This document shows positions 14,813 through 17,558 of a DNA stretch of 17,558 nt, in pieces. Source of the DNA: an uncultured Lachnospiraceae bacterium. GTDB lineage: Bacteria; Bacillota; Clostridia; Lachnospirales; Lachnospiraceae. The DNA lies in contig CAJTMZ010000041.1 in NCBI GenBank assembly GCA_910577445.1, positions 12,832 through 30,389 of the forward strand. The letters are read 5' to 3'. Below the pieces are notes generated by a model. It saw only the letters and a list, made by a program, of their open reading frames with translations, ran no database searches and was not told the DNA's origin. The position numbers were made by a program, and so were the translations under genes. Position 1 is the stretch's first letter. Each line of letters opens with the position of its first letter.

Positions 14813-15931
14813 TTACTTGTCGAAATGCTCCGAAACTGCCTTAAGGTGCTTTATAATCGGCAGGTGCTGAGGACAGATTCTCTCGCACTGGCCGCATCCG
14901 ATACAGTCTCCGGCCTTTCCGCCTTTTTCCGCAAGCTGCTCATAAAAAATTTCGTTGGCGGACCAGCCTTTCTCCTCGGCCTCCCGCATGTCTTCATTAT
15001 AGATGGAAAAATATTGTGGAATGGGAATCTTTTTCGGGCAGCCCTCCGTGCAGTAAGCGCAGGCCGTACAGGGAACCGCTATCGCCGAGTTGATTGCTTC
15101 CGCCGCCTTTTTCACCAGCTCATGCTCCTTTTCGGTGAAAGGCGTAAAGTCCTCCATATAGCTTAAATTGTCCTCCATCTGCTCCATATTGCTCATCCCG
15201 GACAGTACCATCATTACGTTGTCAAGGGAAGCCGCAAACCGGATGGCCCATGAGGGAAGCGACATGGAAGGAGCGTATTCCTTTAAAATGTCTTCCGCCT
15301 CCTTCGGCATTTTCGCAAGAGTTCCGCCCTTTACCGGCTCCATCACGATTACCGGCACGCCGTGGCGCACGGCCGTCTCGTAACATTCCCTTGCCTGAAT
15401 CCATTTGCTCTCCCAGTCCAGATAATTAATCTGAAGCTGTACAAATTCCATTGCCGGGTACTTTGTCAGAATTTCATCCAAAAGCTCCGCGCTGTCGTGG
15501 AAAGAAAATCCCGCCTTTTTCACCAGCCCGCTTTTTTTCTTCTCGAGGAGCCAGTTGAAGCAGTCGTATTTCTCATACTTGGGATAGCTGCCCGCTGTAA
15601 TGCCGTGCAGAAGATAGTAGTCAAAGTACCCTGCTCCCGTATTTTCAAGCTGTTTGTTAAAAACCTTATCCCTGTCCTCAAAGCTGTTAAAAAATCCCGA
15701 GTGAAGCTTGGTCGCCAGCGTGTACGCGTCCCTGGGATAGCGTTCCACCAAAGCCTTCTTTGCCACGCTTTCGCTTTGGAAACCGCAGTACATCCACGCT
15801 GTATCAAAATATGTAAATCCCTTTTCAATGAAAATGTCAACCATTTTCTTTACCTGCTCCACGTCGATGGACGCCGGGTCGGAAGCGTCCGTAAGAGGAA
15901 GCCGCATCAGGCCAAATCCAAGTTTTTTCAT
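14813..15931 (-). CDS. Aldo-keto reductase with C-terminal double [4Fe-4S] domain
   Basis: A 372-residue cytoplasmic oxidoreductase. The AKR barrel (about 1-265) carries the catalytic set Asp43 (FDTAW), Tyr48 (WMYCG), Lys75 (ATKLH) and His109 (LLHG). The C-terminal part holds two ferredoxin-type cysteine motifs: C288, C291, C294 and C298; then C343, C346, C349 and C353. This architecture is common in anaerobic clostridia and suggests electron exchange with ferredoxin as well as NAD(P)H. The substrate is unknown. I start at ATG 15931 because AAGGAG lies 6 bases upstream; a longer frame from 15961 has no such site. It has its own promoter and terminator and is divergent from the second two-component pair. 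Confidence 0.92.
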   Translation of the reverse strand: MKKLGFGLMRLPLTDASDPASIDVEQVKKMVDIFIEKGFTYFDTAWMYCGFQSESVAKKALVERYPRDAYTLATKLHSGFFNSFEDRDKVFNKQLENTGAGYFDYYLLHGITAGSYPKYEKYDCFNWLLEKKKSGLVKKAGFSFHDSAELLDEILTKYPAMEFVQLQINYLDWESKWIQARECYETAVRHGVPVIVMEPVKGGTLAKMPKEAEDILKEYAPSMSLPSWAIRFAASLDNVMMVLSGMSNMEQMEDNLSYMEDFTPFTEKEHELVKKAAEAINSAIAVPCTACAYCTEGCPKKIPIPQYFSIYNEDMREAEEKGWSANEIFYEQLAEKGGKAGDCIGCGQCERICPQHLPIIKHLKAVSEHFDK

Positions 15932-15958
15932 GTCGTTCTCCTTTTTCTTAATCTGCTG

Positions 15959-15972
15959 CATACATTTGTATG
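15959..15972. promoter_or_regulatory. Palindrome in the reductase leader, candidate operator
   Basis: CATACA-TT-TGTATG, 14 bases, lies between the reductase promoter -10 and its ribosome site, at about +6 to +20 of the transcript. Position and symmetry suit a repressor site; nothing identifies the protein. Confidence 0.35.
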
Positions 15973-15984
15973 GTTACTGCTTTC

Positions 15985-16013
15985 ATTATAATATGGCTCC
16001 TCCGGCATGGCAA
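15985..16013 (-). promoter_or_regulatory. Sigma-A promoter of the aldo-keto reductase
   Basis: On the minus strand -35 TTGCCA (16008-16013) and a perfect -10 TATAAT (15985-15990) are separated by 17 bases. Confidence 0.72.
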
Positions 16014-16050
16014 ATACTTATATTAAATATGAGGTTATTCGTTCTGTTCC

Positions 16051-16079
16051 TTGTATTGTCCGGTCTGCGGAACTATAAT
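16051..16079 (+). promoter_or_regulatory. Sigma-A promoter of the second two-component pair
   Basis: -35 TTGTAT (16051-16056) and a perfect -10 TATAAT (16074-16079) are separated by 17 bases. The start would be near 16086, giving a 45-base leader. Confidence 0.75.
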
Positions 16080-16130
16080 ATATTTTATGAACTTCGGAAA
16101 ACCGCCGTAAACCGAAAGGAGTTTTGTCTT

Positions 16131-16799
16131 ATGGCAAACGTCTTAATTGTGGAAGATGAAAAAAATATGCAGAATATCATTGCCGAATACATGCAGCGCG
16201 GCGGGCATACCTGCTTTACCGCAGACGACGGTGTGGACGCGCTGATACTGCTGAAAAACAATCCCATGGATTTGATGATTCTGGATATTATGATGCCAAA
16301 CCTTGACGGTTTTTCCGTCTGCAAAGTGGCAAGGGAAATGAGCAGCCTTCCCATCATCATGCTGACCGCCAAAGGAAGCGAGGATGACAAGCTCAAAGGC
16401 TACGGCCTGGGAGCCGACGACTATATGACTAAACCATTCAGTCCCAGAATACTTCTGGCAAAAGTGAACGCTTTATTGCGGCGTTCTTATGCGCTTCCGG
16501 CAGATACCGTGAACGCGGGAAAAATTTCTCTCATTCCGGCTTCTCATAAAGTTTTTGTGAACGGACAGGAAATCCTGCTGACCCACAAAGAATATGAACT
16601 GCTTTCCCTCTTTATGGCAAACCCCGGGCAGATTTTCAGCCGCGGCCAGTTGTTAAACCGGATATGGGGATACGACTTTGAGGGTACCACCAGAACCGTT
16701 GACACGCACATCAAAACCCTTCGCCAGAAATTAGGCGACGAGGGGAAGCACATTGTTACACTGATTCGTTCCGGTTATAAATTTGAGGTGTCGGTATGA
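16131..16799 (+). CDS. OmpR/PhoB-type response regulator, second pair
   Basis: A 222-residue regulator. The receiver domain has Asp8/Asp52 (LMILDIMMP) and Lys101 (MTKPF); the winged helix is C-terminal (about 126-220), with LTHKEYELLSLFMANPGQIF and TVDTHIKTLRQKLG. It belongs to the VanR-like branch common in Lachnospiraceae. The frame extends far upstream, but ATG 16131 has AAAGGAG 10 bases before it and lies after the promoter, so MANVLIVEDE is the start. The stop overlaps the kinase ATG by one ATGA, implying coupled translation. No target gene is visible inside the window; it is divergent from the aldo-keto reductase. Confidence 0.92.
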   Translation: MANVLIVEDEKNMQNIIAEYMQRGGHTCFTADDGVDALILLKNNPMDLMILDIMMPNLDGFSVCKVAREMSSLPIIMLTAKGSEDDKLKGYGLGADDYMTKPFSPRILLAKVNALLRRSYALPADTVNAGKISLIPASHKVFVNGQEILLTHKEYELLSLFMANPGQIFSRGQLLNRIWGYDFEGTTRTVDTHIKTLRQKLGDEGKHIVTLIRSGYKFEVSV

Positions 16800-17558
16800 G
16801 AATAAAAGATAATTTTACCTTGCGGACTGTCCGGCAAAAAATCATAATGGTTTCTAAAATGGCCGGATTGCTGTTGATAATCTCTTATATTCTGTCAACA
16901 AGGCTGCCTGTCGACCCGGATATTTCTTCCTGTATCTGGCTTTGTTTTGTCATACTTCTGGTTTTGGCTGTAAACTACCTGATGGGGCGGTTTATCTCAG
17001 AGCCTGTTTCCAGACTAAACCGGGCAGCCCGTCAAATGGCGCAGCTTGATTTTTCCTCTCCCTGTAATGTCAATACAGTTGACGAGTTTGGCGAGTTGTC
17101 CCAAAATCTCAATAAAATGTCTGAAAATTTACAGCAGACTCTTTTACAGCTTCAAACCGCAAACAGCCGGCTGGAAAAAGATATCGAGCAGAAAAAGCGG
17201 TTATTGGCAGAGCGGAAAGAGCTGGTAGACAATCTTTCCCATGAAATGAAAACGCCGCTGGGAATTATCCGCGCCTATGCAGAAGGGCTGCAGGACGAAG
17301 CGGACGAGGGAAAAAGGCAGAAATATTCCGAGGTTATCGTCGCGGAAACAGAGCGCATGAATGTCCTTATCACCACCCTGCTTGACTTGTCCGCGCTGGA
17401 AAACGGCGCTTCGCGTCTTTTCCCTGAACGCTTTGAATTCGTTGAATTTCTGGAAACGGTTGCCGGTCGCCTGTTGATTCCCGCGGGCAATGAGCCAGGC
17501 GGCTGCGAAGCAGACATTTGGCGAATGCCGCGAGGGTCACATACCCCGCAGCTTGCTG
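16796..17558 (+). CDS. Sensor histidine kinase, second pair (partial, apparently interrupted)
   Basis: 254 codons are readable to the window end. Two helices (about 22-36 and 46-63) are joined by only about ten outside residues, so there is no extracellular sensor domain. A HAMP-like linker (64-115) and coiled coil (115-145) lead to the H-box NLSHEMKTPLG with phospho-acceptor His149 and the dimerisation helices to about 200. Kinase-like sequence continues to LETVAGRLL (about 219-227). After that the frame reads IPAGNEPGGCEADIWRMPRG, which does not fit the family, and the N, G1 and G2 boxes are missing. Either an insertion breaks the gene near 17478 or the sequence is misjoined there. Confidence 0.85.
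   Translation, partial: MRIKDNFTLRTVRQKIIMVSKMAGLLLIISYILSTRLPVDPDISSCIWLCFVILLVLAVNYLMGRFISEPVSRLNRAARQMAQLDFSSPCNVNTVDEFGELSQNLNKMSENLQQTLLQLQTANSRLEKDIEQKKRLLAERKELVDNLSHEMKTPLGIIRAYAEGLQDEADEGKRQKYSEVIVAETERMNVLITTLLDLSALENGASRLFPERFEFVEFLETVAGRLLIPAGNEPGGCEADIWRMPRGSHTPQLA
17480..17558. other. Foreign or repeat-like sequence within the kinase gene, cut by the window end
   Basis: From about CCCGCGGG (17480-17487) the sequence is GC-rich and no longer encodes kinase-like residues. It ends inside CCCCGCAGCTTGCTG, one arm and turn of an apparent inverted repeat. This looks like the edge of a dispersed repeat or small mobile element; the other side is outside the window. Confidence 0.45.

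Noticed and set aside
15828..16130. Upstream extension of the second response regulator
   Set aside because: The extension overlaps the divergent reductase start and both promoters; the receiver domain begins at 16131 with a good ribosome site.
1..17558. CRISPR arrays, tRNA or rRNA genes, complete insertion sequences
   Set aside because: No regularly spaced direct repeats, cloverleaf-like segments, transposase or integrase frames were found on either strand.

Overview
The window looks like a piece of a gut Lachnospiraceae-type Firmicutes genome (Clostridium cluster XIVa). The grounds are AGGAGG-type ribosome sites, sigma-A promoters, a CcpA-type cre box, a YesN-like membrane AraC regulator beside an LplA/LplB/YtcP-type importer, and OmpR/VanR-type two-component pairs. 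This placement is inference. Both ends cut a gene. No tRNA, rRNA, CRISPR array or recognisable complete mobile element is present.

Region 1 (1-4207, minus strand) is a carbohydrate importer operon, transcribed from about 3950 downwards: permease 1, permease 2, then the lipoprotein binding protein. It has no ATPase of its own, as is usual for this family. The promoter at 3957-3984 carries a cre-like box over its -35. A strong terminator (about 50-96) follows the binding protein. Directly after its T-tract, the first 12 codons of a GH28/pectate-lyase-like beta-helix enzyme begin and run off the window edge.

Region 2 (4208-8171, minus strand) is a likely operon: an intracellular NodB-type polysaccharide deacetylase, an uncharacterised 223-residue protein, and a 781-residue membrane sensor-regulator with a C-terminal AraC DNA-binding domain. 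It ends in a terminator at 4022-4052.

Region 3 (8171-11264, minus strand) holds a cytoplasmic GH2 glycoside hydrolase and, upstream of it, an ArsR-type regulator with a long C-terminal domain. The 310-base gap before GH2 is rich in signals: three phased TATTTC elements, a near-consensus promoter, a perfect 12-bp palindrome at the expected transcription start, and a short coding remnant ending at the GH2 ribosome site. Regions 1-3 together suggest uptake and intracellular breakdown of a plant-type, possibly pectic and acetylated, oligosaccharide. The substrate is inferred.

Region 4 (11305-14741, minus strand) is a BcrAB/LanF-type peptide-antibiotic resistance module: response regulator, small histidine kinase, ABC ATPase with an E-loop, and one six-helix permease. 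It is bounded by a clear promoter and terminator.

Region 5 (14769-17558): an aldo-keto reductase with two C-terminal [4Fe-4S] motifs (minus) is divergent from a second response regulator and histidine kinase pair (plus). The kinase loses family-like sequence near 17478, about 80 bases before the window end, and appears interrupted by a foreign or repeated sequence.
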